From NCBI RefSeq assembly GCF_003130075.1, contig NZ_NRCW01000008.1, positions 1-64,000 of the forward strand: a stretch of 64,000 nucleotides of DNA, given 5' to 3'. The stretch is from Aggregatibacter segnis. Its GTDB lineage: Bacteria > Pseudomonadota > Gammaproteobacteria > Enterobacterales > Pasteurellaceae. Numbering within the stretch: the first letter of the stretch is position 1; every line of letters starts with the position of its first letter. Shown here piece by piece: positions 40,944 to 50,202 of the stretch. Position numbers and translations under genes: made by a program. The notes below the pieces were generated by a model. That model saw only the letters and a list, made by a program, of their open reading frames with translations. It searched no databases and was not told where the DNA came from.

Positions 40944-42428
40944 ATGAAAACAGAAAACTGTTGTATCGTTATCTTCGGCGCATCCGGAGACTTAACCTAT
41001 CGTAAACTTATTCCGGCGTTGTATGACCTTTATAAAATTGATCGGTTAGGCGATGATTTCTCCGTTTTGGGTGTGGCGCGTACTGAATTAAACGACGATT
41101 CTTTCCGTGAAAAAATGCGTCAAACGCTAATCGAACACGAAGGCGCGGAAGGCGAATGTTTAGAACAATTTTGTCGCCACTTATATTACCAAGCCGTTAA
41201 CACCTCAGACAAAGCGGATTATGCCAAATTGATTCCGCGCTTGGATGCCTTGCATGAAACTTATAAAACCAACGGCAACACCTTATATTATTTATCCACG
41301 CCGCCGAGTTTATATGGCGTGATTCCGGAATGTTTGGCAGAGCATGGTTTAAACAAAGAAGAGAATGGTTGGAAACGTCTCATTGTGGAAAAACCATTCG
41401 GTTATGACCGTAAAACCGCCGAAGCCTTGGACGTTCAAATTCACCGCTTCTTTGATGAACACCAAATTTATCGTATCGACCATTATCTTGGTAAAGAAAC
41501 CGTACAAAACCTGCTTGTATTGCGTTTTTCTAATGGTTGGTTTGAGCCGCTTTGGAACCGTAACTTTATTGAATACGTGGAAATCACCGGTGCTGAATCT
41601 ATCGGTGTAGAAGAGCGTGGTGGTTATTACGACGGTTCCGGCGCAATGCGTGATATGTTCCAAAACCATTTGTTGCAAGTGTTGGCGATGGTGGCAATGG
41701 AGCCTCCGGCGATTATCAATGCGGATTCCATGCGTGATGAAGTGGCGAAAGTATTACACTGTTTACGCCCGTTAACCCATGAAGACATGGAGCATCATTT
41801 AGTCCTCGGACAATACACGGCCGCAGAAATCAACGGCAAAATGGCGAAAGGCTATTTGGAAGAAAAAGGCGTACCGGCAGATTCCCGCACGGAAACCTAC
41901 ATGGCATTGCGTTGTGAAATTGAAAATTGGCGTTGGGCAGGCGTGCCGTTTTATGTGCGTACCGGCAAACGTTTACCGGCGCGGGTCACCGAAATCGTGA
42001 TTCATTTCAAAACCACACCGCACCCGGTGTTTAGCCAAAATGCGCCGGAAAATAAATTGATTATCCGCATTCAGCCGGATGAAGCTATTTCCATGCGTTT
42101 CGGGTTGAAAAAACCGGGCGCCGGTTTTGAGGCAAAAGAAGTTTCCATGGATTTCCGCTATGCCGATTTGGCGGGCGCTACCGTGATGACCGCATACGAA
42201 CGTTTGTTACTTGATGCCATGAAAGGCGATGCGACCTTATTTGCCCGTACCGATGCTGTACATGCCGCTTGGAAATTCGTGCAACCGATTTTGGATTACA
42301 AAGCTCAAGGCGGTCGCGTGTATGACTACGAAGCCGGCAGTTGGGGGCCGGTATCAGCCGATAAACTAATTGCCAAAGAAGGCAAAGTATGGCGAAAACC
42401 AAGTGGTTTGATGAAGAAAAAAGTTTAA
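40944..42428 (+). CDS. zwf: Glucose-6-phosphate 1-dehydrogenase
   Basis: Zwf is the first enzyme of the oxidative pentose phosphate pathway, making NADPH. The 494-residue protein has the nucleotide-binding motif [11 protein letters not shown] (about residues 11-21). The substrate-binding motif RIDHYLGKE holds the catalytic His. It is the first gene of the zwf-pgl-gnd set. A long palindromic repeat lies between it and pgl. Confidence 0.97.
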   Translation: MKTENCCIVIFGASGDLTYRKLIPALYDLYKIDRLGDDFSVLGVARTELNDDSFREKMRQTLIEHEGAEGECLEQFCRHLYYQAVNTSDKADYAKLIPRLDALHETYKTNGNTLYYLSTPPSLYGVIPECLAEHGLNKEENGWKRLIVEKPFGYDRKTAEALDVQIHRFFDEHQIYRIDHYLGKETVQNLLVLRFSNGWFEPLWNRNFIEYVEITGAESIGVEERGGYYDGSGAMRDMFQNHLLQVLAMVAMEPPAIINADSMRDEVAKVLHCLRPLTHEDMEHHLVLGQYTAAEINGKMAKGYLEEKGVPADSRTETYMALRCEIENWRWAGVPFYVRTGKRLPARVTEIVIHFKTTPHPVFSQNAPENKLIIRIQPDEAISMRFGLKKPGAGFEAKEVSMDFRYADLAGATVMTAYERLLLDAMKGDATLFARTDAVHAAWKFVQPILDYKAQGGRVYDYEAGSWGPVSADKLIAKEGKVWRKPSGLMKKKV

Positions 42429-42443
42429 TTTAGTCAATCTCAT

Positions 42444-42514
42444 GTAGGGTGGGCTTCAGCCCACCGTTCCTAATATCTAACATAATAAAATGGTGGGCTA
42501 AAGCCCACCCTACG
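42444..42514. repeat. Inverted pair of GTAGGGTGGGC palindromes between zwf and pgl
   Basis: The unit GTAGGGTGGGCTTCAGCCCAC is itself a hairpin. A second copy lies in the opposite orientation (GTGGGCTAAAGCCCACCCTAC), separated by about 28 AT-rich bases. The whole block can form two small hairpins or one large cruciform. The last base is 8 bases upstream of pgl. The unit is a short repeat of the kind dispersed in many bacterial genomes. Confidence 0.85.
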
Positions 42515-42522
42515 GAAAAACA

Positions 42523-43221
42523 ATGAACTATATTACCTTTCCAACTGCTCAACACGCGGTAGAAAAAATTGCCCAAGAATTTGTGATTTATAGCCAAGCA
42601 AATCATCCCGTACACATTTCCTTGTCCGGCGGTTCTACACCGAAATTATTGTTTAAAACTTTGGCGCAAGCGCCTTACGCGGATGCTATTAACTGGAAAA
42701 ACCTCCATTTCTGGTGGGGCGATGATCGCATGGTGCCGCCATCTGATTCCGAAAGTAATTACGGCGAAGTACAAAAACTCTTGTTCGATCACATCAACAT
42801 TCCGGCAGAAAACATTCACCGAATTCGTGGCGAAAACGAACTGCACTTAGAGCTTAAACGCTTTGAAGAAGAATTAAGTGCGGTCATTCCTGACGGCGTT
42901 TTTGATTGGATTATCCTCGGCATGGGCACAGACGGGCACACGGCTTCTTTGTTCCCGAATCAAACCAATTTCGCGGATGAAAACCTCGCAGTGATCGCCA
43001 AACATCCGGAAAGCGGACAGCTCCGCATTTCCAAAACCGCCAAGTTAATTGAACAAGCCAAACGCATTACCTATTTGGTGACAGGCGAAGGCAAAGCGGA
43101 AATCCTCAAAGAAATTCAAACCACACCAGCGGAATACTTGCCTTATCCCGCTGCAAAAATCAAAGCAAAAAACGGCGTGACGGAGTGGTATTTGGATAAA
43201 GCAGCGGCGAAGTTGCTATAA
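42523..43221 (+). CDS. pgl: 6-phosphogluconolactonase
   Basis: Pgl hydrolyses 6-phosphogluconolactone, the second step after Zwf. The 232-residue protein has VHISLSGGSTPKLLF near the N-terminus and the segment FWWGDDRMVPPSDSESNY. The motif GMGTDGHTASLFP carries the catalytic His. The ribosome site (TACGGAAAAAC) is partly formed by the end of the upstream palindrome. The gene is in the same direction as zwf. Confidence 0.95.
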   Translation: MNYITFPTAQHAVEKIAQEFVIYSQANHPVHISLSGGSTPKLLFKTLAQAPYADAINWKNLHFWWGDDRMVPPSDSESNYGEVQKLLFDHINIPAENIHRIRGENELHLELKRFEEELSAVIPDGVFDWIILGMGTDGHTASLFPNQTNFADENLAVIAKHPESGQLRISKTAKLIEQAKRITYLVTGEGKAEILKEIQTTPAEYLPYPAAKIKAKNGVTEWYLDKAAAKLL

Positions 43222-43254
43222 CGGATTGCGATTAGGCATAGTGAGCTTAAAGAC

Positions 43255-43647
43255 ATGATCGAATACAAAACCAATTTTCCTATTTCAGTAGAACAATTTA
43301 TTGAATTGCTCAATAAAACTACTTTAGGCGCACGTCGTCCATTAGAAGATAAAAAACGTGTGGCGGCGATGTTACACCATGCCGATTTATTGGTGACAGC
43401 TTGGGATGGCGAGCGATTGGTGGGTGCCGCCCGTTCGGTGACGGATTTTGCCTATTGTTGTTATTTGTCTGATTTGGCGGTGGACGAACAATATCAAAAA
43501 CAAGGTATCGGCTCGCAGTTAATTGAACACACCAAACAGGCGTTACATCCACAAGCCAAAATCGTGCTGTTATCTGCCCCGCAAGCGGTGGATTACTATC
43601 CGCATATTGGATTTACGCAACACATGAGTGCGTGGACGAAGAGTTAA
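43255..43647 (+). CDS. GNAT-family N-acetyltransferase
   Basis: A 130-residue acetyltransferase. The acetyl-CoA pyrophosphate-binding motif Q-x-x-G-I-G (EQYQKQGIGSQLIEHTK) is clear. A C-terminal strand VDYYPHIGFTQH follows. The substrate is unknown. It begins 33 bases after pgl and could be transcribed with it. Confidence 0.86.
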   Translation: MIEYKTNFPISVEQFIELLNKTTLGARRPLEDKKRVAAMLHHADLLVTAWDGERLVGAARSVTDFAYCCYLSDLAVDEQYQKQGIGSQLIEHTKQALHPQAKIVLLSAPQAVDYYPHIGFTQHMSAWTKS

Positions 43648-43698
43648 AAAACGCTTGGAAAAGTGACCGCACTTTTGCGTAGCAAGAAGAAGGATTAC

Positions 43699-43765
43699 TG
43701 ATAGCGCACGCTTCATAGCCTGTGCTTGTAGATAAAGGCACACGTTGGGAAACGTGCGCTATTGT
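43699..43765. repeat. Palindromic repeat element, copy 1 (ATAGCGCACG termini)
   Basis: The element starts with ATAGCGCACG (43701-43710) and ends with the exact inverted CGTGCGCTAT (43753-43762). An inner hairpin (CACGTT-GGG-AACGTG with flanks) lies in the right half. A second copy with five single-base differences lies 560 bases downstream, beyond the lipoprotein gene. Confidence 0.85.
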
Positions 43766-43830
43766 GAAAGTCGGGATTGCCGGCGGTGGTGGCAATAATT
43801 TTACAAATACCTCTTTAATGGAGATAAAAG

Positions 43831-44250
43831 ATGAAAAAACTTTTAATAATTGCCTTAGCAACCGTGCTTGTTGCTTGTTCTTCCGGCATTAATGTTGATG
43901 AGCTCATGATGAAAATGCCGAAAAATGACCGCACTTTTGTGTTGCAAATTCCGGCATCCAGTAATCCACTTTCGGATTCGATGGTGGTAGGAATGATTAA
44001 AACATCAGGTTCTCCATCAACGTCAAGTATGGTGCAGGCTTTATCTATTGATAATGCAAATATTGGTGTGGCAGGGAATAGTCAAATGATTAATAAAGCC
44101 ACTGCACTTTATGCATTGGAACATGTAACGCAAGTCGGTAAAAATGTCGGCGTCTATATGATGGGCGACAGTGAAAGCGATAAAGCGGATCTAGAAAAAG
44201 CTGCAAGCAGAAAAAATATTAAATTACATTATTTCATTAACAAAAAGTAA
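43831..44250 (+). CDS. Small lipoprotein of unknown function
   Basis: A 139-residue protein with a signal peptide and lipobox LVAC (Cys16). The mature part is polar, with an alternating pattern and no known motif. The Ser after Cys fits outer-membrane sorting. A ribosome site (ATGGAGATAAAAG) supports the start. It lies alone between two near-identical palindromic elements. The copy on its right begins just six bases after its stop. Confidence 0.68.
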   Translation: MKKLLIIALATVLVACSSGINVDELMMKMPKNDRTFVLQIPASSNPLSDSMVVGMIKTSGSPSTSSMVQALSIDNANIGVAGNSQMINKATALYALEHVTQVGKNVGVYMMGDSESDKADLEKAASRKNIKLHYFINKK

Positions 44251-44255
44251 TCTCA

Positions 44256-44324
44256 CTGATAGCGCACGCTTCATGGCCTGTACTTGTAGATAAAGACACA
44301 TGTTGGGAAATGTGCGCTATTGTG
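44256..44324. repeat. Palindromic repeat element, copy 2
   Basis: ATAGCGCACG (44259-44268) and TGTGCGCTAT (44311-44320) are the ends. The sequence matches copy 1 in all but five positions, all transitions. Two of these changes fall in the paired stem and leave G-T pairs. The elements flank the lipoprotein gene like bookends. Confidence 0.85.
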
Positions 44325-44415
44325 GGGTTATTAGTATTTGAGTCAGTATTATAGCTAATTAAATAGTTATAGATATGCTACCTTAGTGAGAATTTATTAT
44401 CTTAGATTTAAGTGT

Positions 44416-44949
44416 ATGAAGAAAAATATCAATTTTATTATTGGATTAGTAATAATTATCTTATCTTTAATAACTATCTACTATATTATTCGTTGGATAT
44501 CTGAGAATAATACTATTGGCATCCCATTATTCACAGCAACTTTAGGTTTTATCGGTATTATTTATAGCCAATATCAATCTAAATCCAGAGATATAAGAGA
44601 AAGCCACCGAGCCAGCAAGATTGAAACATATAGAATGTTTTTTGACTTGGTAAACCTATTTCAAAATAATGCCAGAAAAAATATAAGCATAGATTTAGAC
44701 GATGAAGAATTCCAAAAAAATATACAAGAACTCACAGAGAATATGATGCTTTGGGCTTCAGAGGAAGTAATCATAGCATGGCGTGATTTCAAAAATATCG
44801 AGTCTAGTTCTGACGATCCTTATTTGGCATTACGAAAAATTGATAAATTATATAGGGCTATAAGGAAAGATCTTGGACACAATGATAACAATCTAAAAGA
44901 TTTAGATTTGATAAAAATAAATCTTAAGGATCCAGAAAATCTTAACTAG
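44416..44949 (+). CDS. AT-rich two-transmembrane-helix protein, RKDLGH-type
   Basis: The 177-residue protein has two N-terminal membrane helices (about 4-26 and 36-52) followed by a long cytosolic helical domain. The pair of segments SRDIRESHRASKIETYRMFFDLV and LYRAIRKDLGHNDNNLKDLDLIK resembles a widespread bacterial family of membrane proteins of unknown function. It is known to me only by pattern. The Met at 44416 is preferred because the upstream GTG has no ribosome site. Base composition is richer in A and T than in pgl and gnd. A strong palindrome begins eight bases after its stop. Confidence 0.62.
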   Translation: MKKNINFIIGLVIIILSLITIYYIIRWISENNTIGIPLFTATLGFIGIIYSQYQSKSRDIRESHRASKIETYRMFFDLVNLFQNNARKNISIDLDDEEFQKNIQELTENMMLWASEEVIIAWRDFKNIESSSDDPYLALRKIDKLYRAIRKDLGHNDNNLKDLDLIKINLKDPENLN

Positions 44950-44956
44950 CTAGCTC

Positions 44957-45034
44957 AGATAGCGCGCGTCTCCCGACGCGTGCTGATAACTTACGAAATT
45001 TGTAAGGCGCGCGTCGGGAGACGCGCGCCAGTAT
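44957..45034. repeat. Double-hairpin palindromic element (GCGCGCGTC), copy 3
   Basis: Two hairpins lie in opposite orientation: GCGCGCGTC-TCCC-GACGCGTGC (44962-44983) and GGCGCGCGTC-GGGA-GACGCGCGCC (45006-45029). A 22-base AT-rich spacer separates them. The arms resemble REP-pair (BIME) units. Sequences at the ends match the elements near 57.8 kb and 58.6 kb. Confidence 0.88.
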
Positions 45035-45153
45035 AAGTAAAAAATAATTGAAAAAACGACCGCACTTTTTGCGTGTGGTCATGTGGTGCAACTTGTTGCA
45101 CCAAAGTATTCAAATCGGTACAACAACTTGTACCCTACCAACAGGAGAAAACA

Positions 45154-46608
45154 ATGTCAGTAAAAGGCGACATCGGTGTTATCGGCTTAGCCGTGATGGG
45201 GCAAAACCTCATTTTAAATATGAACGACCACGGATTTAAAGTGGTGGCGTATAACCGTACCACATCCAAAGTAGATGAATTTTTACAAGGTGCGGCAAAA
45301 GGCACCAATATTATCGGCGCTTATTCTTTAGAAGATTTGGCGAGCAAATTAGAAAAACCGCGCAAAGTGATGTTAATGGTGCGTGCGGGTGAGGTGGTGG
45401 ATCAATTCATTGACGCATTACTACCGCACTTAGAAGAAGGCGACATCATTATTGATGGCGGTAACTCAAACTATCCGGACACCAACCGTCGTGTGGCGGC
45501 ATTACGTGAAAAAGGCATTCGCTTTATCGGCACCGGCGTTTCCGGCGGTGAAGAGGGCGCACGCCACGGGCCATCCATTATGCCGGGCGGTAACGAAGAA
45601 GCATGGCCATTCGTGAAACCGGTATTACAAGCGATTTCCGCCAAAACCGACAAAGGCGAAGCGTGCTGTGATTGGGTGGGCAAAGATGGCGCAGGCCATT
45701 TCGTAAAAATGGTGCATAACGGCATCGAATACGGCGACATGCAATTAATTTGTGAAGCCTACCAATTCTTAAAAGAGGGCGTGGGCTTGTCTGATGATGA
45801 GTTGGAAGCCACCTTCAAAGCATGGCGTAACACCGAATTAGACAGCTACTTGATCGACATCACTGCCGATATTCTTGGCTATAAAGATGAAGACGGTAAC
45901 CGCCTTGTGGATAAAATTTTAGACACCGCAGGGCAAAAAGGTACGGGCAAATGGACGGGGATCAATGCTCTTGATTTCGGTATTCCATTGACGTTAATCA
46001 CCGAATCCGTGTTCGCACGTTGCGTATCTGCTTTTAAAGATCAACGCGTTGCCGCAAGCCAATTATTCGGCAAAACTGTGGGCAAAGTGGAAGGCGATAA
46101 AAAAGAATGGATTGAAGCGGTGCGCAAAGCGCTATTAGCGTCGAAAATCATTTCTTACGCACAAGGCTTTATGTTGATTCGTGAAGCCTCTGAAAACTTC
46201 AACTGGAATATCAACTACGGCAACACCGCCTTATTATGGCGCGAAGGCTGTATTATTCGTAGCCGTTTCTTAGGCAACATTCGCGATGCGTACGAAGCGA
46301 ACCCGGATTTAATCTTCTTAGGTTCCGACAGCTACTTCAAAGGCATTTTGGAAAACGCCATGGGCGAATGGCGCAAAGTGGTGGCAAAATCCATCGAAGT
46401 GGGCATTCCAATGCCATGTATGGCGTCGGCGATTACCTTCTTAGACGGTTACACTTCCGCCCGCCTGCCGGCAAATCTGTTGCAAGCGCAACGTGACTAC
46501 TTCGGCGCGCACACTTACGAACGCACCGACAAACCACGCGGCGAATTCTTCCACACCAACTGGACGGGGCGCGGCGGCAATACCGCATCCACCACGTATG
46601 ATGTGTAA
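45154..46608 (+). CDS. gnd: 6-phosphogluconate dehydrogenase (decarboxylating)
   Basis: Gnd makes ribulose-5-phosphate and NADPH, the third step after Zwf and Pgl. The 484-residue protein has the NADP-binding motif GVIGLAVMGQNLILNMNDHG (about residues 7-26). The substrate-binding signatures VSGGEEGARHGPSIMPGG and KMVHNGIEYGDMQL follow. I chose the Met at 45154 because CAGGAGAAAACA precedes it; an upstream frame from 45073 is non-coding. A terminator follows. Confidence 0.97.
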   Translation: MSVKGDIGVIGLAVMGQNLILNMNDHGFKVVAYNRTTSKVDEFLQGAAKGTNIIGAYSLEDLASKLEKPRKVMLMVRAGEVVDQFIDALLPHLEEGDIIIDGGNSNYPDTNRRVAALREKGIRFIGTGVSGGEEGARHGPSIMPGGNEEAWPFVKPVLQAISAKTDKGEACCDWVGKDGAGHFVKMVHNGIEYGDMQLICEAYQFLKEGVGLSDDELEATFKAWRNTELDSYLIDITADILGYKDEDGNRLVDKILDTAGQKGTGKWTGINALDFGIPLTLITESVFARCVSAFKDQRVAASQLFGKTVGKVEGDKKEWIEAVRKALLASKIISYAQGFMLIREASENFNWNINYGNTALLWREGCIIRSRFLGNIRDAYEANPDLIFLGSDSYFKGILENAMGEWRKVVAKSIEVGIPMPCMASAITFLDGYTSARLPANLLQAQRDYFGAHTYERTDKPRGEFFHTNWTGRGGNTASTTYDV

Positions 46609-46628
46609 TTTGTAAAACACGCTGTAAA

Positions 46629-46666
46629 TGGACCGCACTTTAAATGAAAGTGCGGTCATTTTTTTG
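46629..46666 (+). terminator. Uptake-signal-pair terminator after gnd
   Basis: GACCGCACTTT and AAAGTGCGGTC pair perfectly and are followed by seven T. Confidence 0.88.
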
Positions 46667-46683
46667 AATGTTTTGGAGGTCGT

Positions 46684-47001
46684 ATGTTATCGAAAGCCCG
46701 TTTAGAGCAAATCACAGAAATGGAAGGCATTCTGAACGAAGCCAATGATTTTTTAGCGGAAGCTGAGGCGTTTCTTGAAAAATGGCAGGCGTTTCTGCCG
46801 AAAATGGAAGCTTTGGAGCGCTATTATTTTGACGGTGACTGGCGTGAGGATTATGCCGCTTATGAACAAGGCGAAATTCCACCTGATTTGCCTTGTGGTG
46901 TATTAGGCGAAGACCCAGTGTTTAATGCGAGCGTTATGCAGCGCGAATTGGCGGTGCAATGGCTGAAATTAATCAGTCGGATTTTAGACAATAATAAATA
47001 A
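46684..47001 (+). CDS. DUF4298 domain protein
   Basis: A 105-residue acidic cytosolic protein with helical pairs. The sequence LEQITEMEGILNEANDFL near the start and ERYYFDGDWREDYAAYEQGE in the middle match the DUF4298 family. It has no known role. The ribosome site TTTTGGAGG is strong. Its stop codon is directly followed, in the same reading frame, by the truncated TonB-dependent receptor. Confidence 0.82.
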   Translation: MLSKARLEQITEMEGILNEANDFLAEAEAFLEKWQAFLPKMEALERYYFDGDWREDYAAYEQGEIPPDLPCGVLGEDPVFNASVMQRELAVQWLKLISRILDNNK

Positions 47002-49194
47002 GTCGTACCAGATCATAAAAATGCTGAAACCATTCAAAAAGAACTTATTCGAGATACTCGTGATTTAGTACGCTATACCACTGACGTTGGGATTAGTGAT
47101 AACGGACGATTCTTAAAAGGATTTTCCATTCGTGGTGTCGAAGGAAACCGAGTTGGTATTAGTGTAGATGGTGTGAATTTGCCTGATAGTGAGGAAAACT
47201 CACTTTATGCTCGTTATGGGAATTTTAATCCTTCGCGTTTAGGTATTGATTCAGAATTAGTCAGAGGTATTGATATTGTTCGAGGAGCAGATGCACTTAA
47301 CTCTGGTAGCGGAGCTTTAGGAGGTAGTGTTGATTACCATACTTTAGATGCGCAAGATATTGTGAAACATAATAATAGATTTGGGGCCTTATTACGTGGT
47401 GGATATGCCAGTAAAAATAGTGAGTGGGTCAGAACAGTAGGTGCCGGGTATGTTGGTGATAAAGTGGATGCTATTTTTATGTATTCACAACGTACAGGCC
47501 ATCAAATGAAGAGTAAGGGAGAGGGTCCTGAATTTAATTATTCGAAAAGCCAACATCCAGATCCGGCTACGCACCGTTTTCATAGTTATTTAGCTAAGGT
47601 TGGCTATCAAATCACTCCTCATCATAAGGTCGGCGTTGGTGTTAATGGCCAAAAAGGTAACCGATATGTAGATGAACGTAGCTATACTTCTTTCGGAAGT
47701 GCTTGGCGTGAGGCAGATGATCAGAATAAACGCATCAATGTAAACGCGTATTATCTTTACACACCAGAGTCTGATTACTTAGCGTTTGGTAAATTGGATT
47801 TTGATTATCAAAAAACAGATTTGGCAGCGGTCAACTATAAAGGACTACGCGATTGGAAAACAAATGAGAAAAAATTGGGTGAAGTTTTTGATCGTCGTAT
47901 GAAAACCGAGTTTAAACGAGTATCTGTTGACTTAGAAAGTGTTCCGTTTAACTGGAGGGGAGAACATGTTTTCTCCTTTAAAACCTATGTAAGTGAACGA
48001 GAATTTAAAAATATTAACCATGATACCAATGAATATGGGTTAGACGAATGGTACACCATTCAAAGACCTGTAAAAACGAGAATGTATGGAACTTCATTAA
48101 AAGATCAAATCACATGGAATCCTCATTTTGAAAGCGGTTGGCGACCAACATTCTCTGCAAATATTGGTACTCGTTACGATTACGCCAAACTTTCTCCTCA
48201 AGGTTTGAATGCTGCTTGTAGTAAGGCTTGTTTGGCTGAAGGGGAACCCGCACAAAGTAGTTTCTCAAATTGGAGCGGCTTTCTAGGTTTAGATGCTCAA
48301 ACAACAGATACTTGGAAATTTGGTTATCAGTTAAGTACAGGCTATCGTATTCCTACTGCCACCGAATTATATTTCAGTTTTACCAATGCTTATGGTACAT
48401 GGAAATCTAATCCTGGATTAAAGTCAGAGCGTAGTATCAACCATACGCTTTTTGCTAAAGCACAGAATGAAAAAGGTATGTTTGATATTCATTTATATCA
48501 AACCCGTTATCGTAATTTCTTGTTTGAACAGGAAAGTATTATTGAGCAGACCCAATATGGACGGACTTACCAAACACCAATGCAACAAATGGTGAATGTC
48601 GATAATGCACGAGTAAATGGTATAGAGGTGAAAGGAAGTCTGAATTTGGATACGGTTCTTTCTGTTCCGAAAGGTTTCAAACTATATGGAGCATTAGGTT
48701 ATAGTAAAGGTAAATTATCAAATTCAACTAGCCTACTTTCTATTCAGCCAGTAAAAGCTGTTTTAGGATTTGATTATGAAGATCCAAACGGTAAATGGGG
48801 TATTTTTAGCCGATTAACCTATTTAGGGAGCAAAAAAGCAAAAGATGCCAAAACACTTGAAATTAAGAAGCGTTGTCTAGAATGGTCTTATGATTATTGG
48901 TATGGTAAAGACATTTGTTCAAAAGAAGAGCTATACCAATCTGTTGAGAACTATAAGTATCTTAATAAATCTGCCTATTTAGTTGATTTATTCGGTTTTT
49001 ATAAAATCAGGGAAGATATTACATTGAGAGCAGGGGTATATAATCTGTTTGATAAAAAATACCATACCTGGGATGCTTTGCGTGGCGTTAATGCACACAG
49101 CACAACAAATAATATTGATAGAAATGGTGTAGGTCTTGAACGTTTTTATGCACCGGGACGCAACTATTCCGCCTCCATTGAAATTCGCTTCTAA
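47002..49194 (+). pseudogene. TonB-dependent haem/haemoglobin-type outer-membrane receptor, 5' end deleted
   Basis: The open frame runs from the DUF4298 stop to 49194 with 730 codons and no internal stop. It encodes the plug from the middle of its first helices (LIRDTRDLVRY, GFSIRGVEGNRVGISVDG) and the complete 22-strand barrel, ending in SASIEIRF. The segments RGADALNSGSGALGGSVDY and the C-terminal NLFDKKYHTWDALRGV match the haemoglobin/transferrin receptor family. The signal peptide, TonB box and first plug residues are missing, and no CCAA-type repeat is present. A GTG at 47173 could start a protein, but it would not be exported. It is therefore most likely a recently beheaded, non-functional gene. 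Confidence 0.8.
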
Positions 49195-49221
49195 TCCAAG
49201 CTGAAATTCATTGAAAAAACA

Positions 49222-49261
49222 GACCGCACTTTGAGCATTTCAAAGGGCGGTCAATTTTTTA
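49222..49261. terminator. Terminator between the receptor pseudogene and aphA
   Basis: GACCGCACTTTG and CAAAGGGCGGTC pair with one mismatch and are followed by T residues. It lies between convergent genes. Confidence 0.75.
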
Positions 49262-49275
49262 TGTGTTTTTAAAAA

Positions 49276-49983
49276 TTAATAGCTTGAGTTAATTAACACT
49301 TCTTCACCATATCCGCCAAGGGTTGGCATTGGTTGGTAAGTTGAGTTAGCAGCGCGCATGAGGCGGATGCCACGAACGCCGGCTTCTTTGGCAGCAAGAA
49401 TGTCATCGTCACTGTCGCCGTAGTGAATGGTGACTTTGTGTTTGATAATGCCAGGGGTTTTGTTGTATTTGGTGCTAAGCTCACGCCCACCCATGAATTC
49501 TACCGGGTGCATGTCTTTAATATTAAAGGCTTTTTGTAATACTGGGGTAACGCCATCTTTATCGCCGGCAGTGCGTCCGGTGATGAAATAAATTTGGTCG
49601 CCACGGGCTTGGTGCATATTAATTAAATCTATGGCAATTTGTTTTGGAATGGAATATTGGTCACAACCAGCATTCACTTCATTCCAGAAATCTTGGTTTT
49701 TTAAGTAATCATGTTTGCCCGGAGAATATTTTTGTTGTCCGTGATAAAAACAAGGACTACTGAATAGCACGGTATCGTCAATATCAAAACTTACATTGAT
49801 CGGTGCTTTACCTTCCAATTCTTTTTTCAGTTGCTCAACGGAAATCCAGTGGATTGGTTGTTCCACGAGCATTTCACGGGCATTGGTACCTTGATTGGTG
49901 TAAGGTTCGGTTTTGGCCGCCATGGCGGGAATTGCTGCCGCGGTTAAAAGGGCGACAAGAGAAAGTTTAACAAGATTTTTCAT
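49276..49983 (-). CDS. aphA: Class B non-specific acid phosphatase AphA
   Basis: AphA is a periplasmic magnesium-dependent phosphatase that releases nucleosides from nucleotides. In Pasteurellaceae it can feed nucleosides and NAD precursors into uptake routes. The signal peptide ends near residue 23 (AMAAK). The DDDD-type motif FDIDDTVLF (Asp67, Asp69) and the C-terminal HYGDSDDDILAAKEAG are intact. The 235-residue length fits. It is divergent from hslV. Confidence 0.95.
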   Translation of the reverse strand: MKNLVKLSLVALLTAAAIPAMAAKTEPYTNQGTNAREMLVEQPIHWISVEQLKKELEGKAPINVSFDIDDTVLFSSPCFYHGQQKYSPGKHDYLKNQDFWNEVNAGCDQYSIPKQIAIDLINMHQARGDQIYFITGRTAGDKDGVTPVLQKAFNIKDMHPVEFMGGRELSTKYNKTPGIIKHKVTIHYGDSDDDILAAKEAGVRGIRLMRAANSTYQPMPTLGGYGEEVLINSSY

Positions 49984-50073
49984 TGTGACTCCTGATGAGA
50001 TTGTGAATATATCGGCGGCAATCCTACCTTTTTTGTTCTATTACGCAATTTCAAGCAATCGTTTGCTATACAA

Positions 50074-50095
50074 AATTCTGACCGTGATCACATTT
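50074..50095. promoter_or_regulatory. Likely CRP site between aphA and hslV
   Basis: TCTGA-CCGTGA-TCACA with flanking AAA and TTTTT matches the CRP pattern TGTGA-N6-TCACA with one mismatch. The right half is perfect. It lies about 90-110 bases upstream of aphA, whose homolog is known to respond to catabolite control. Confidence 0.5.
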
Positions 50096-50138
50096 TTACT
50101 ATTTGATTGGTGAATAAATAACCAATATTGTTTTTCCC

Positions 50139-50167
50139 CTTGAATTCCCCCTAAATTACCTCAATAT
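50139..50167 (+). promoter_or_regulatory. Heat-shock (sigma-32-type) promoter of hslVU
   Basis: CTTGAA (50139-50144) and CCTCAATAT (50159-50167) are separated by 14 bases. This resembles CTTGAA-N13/15-CCCCATNT. It lies 36-64 bases upstream of hslV, a heat-shock gene in relatives. Confidence 0.55.
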
Positions 50168-50202
50168 AACCTCCACATTTTCCATTTTTAAAGGACAACA
50201 TT

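Noticed and set aside
45073-45153. Extended gnd frame
   Set aside because: The upstream 27 residues are not conserved-looking and the Met at 45154 has a good ribosome site.
47002-47173. Phase-variable start of the receptor by tetranucleotide repeats
   Set aside because: I looked for CCAA or similar tandem repeats before the plug and found none. The 5' part is simply missing.
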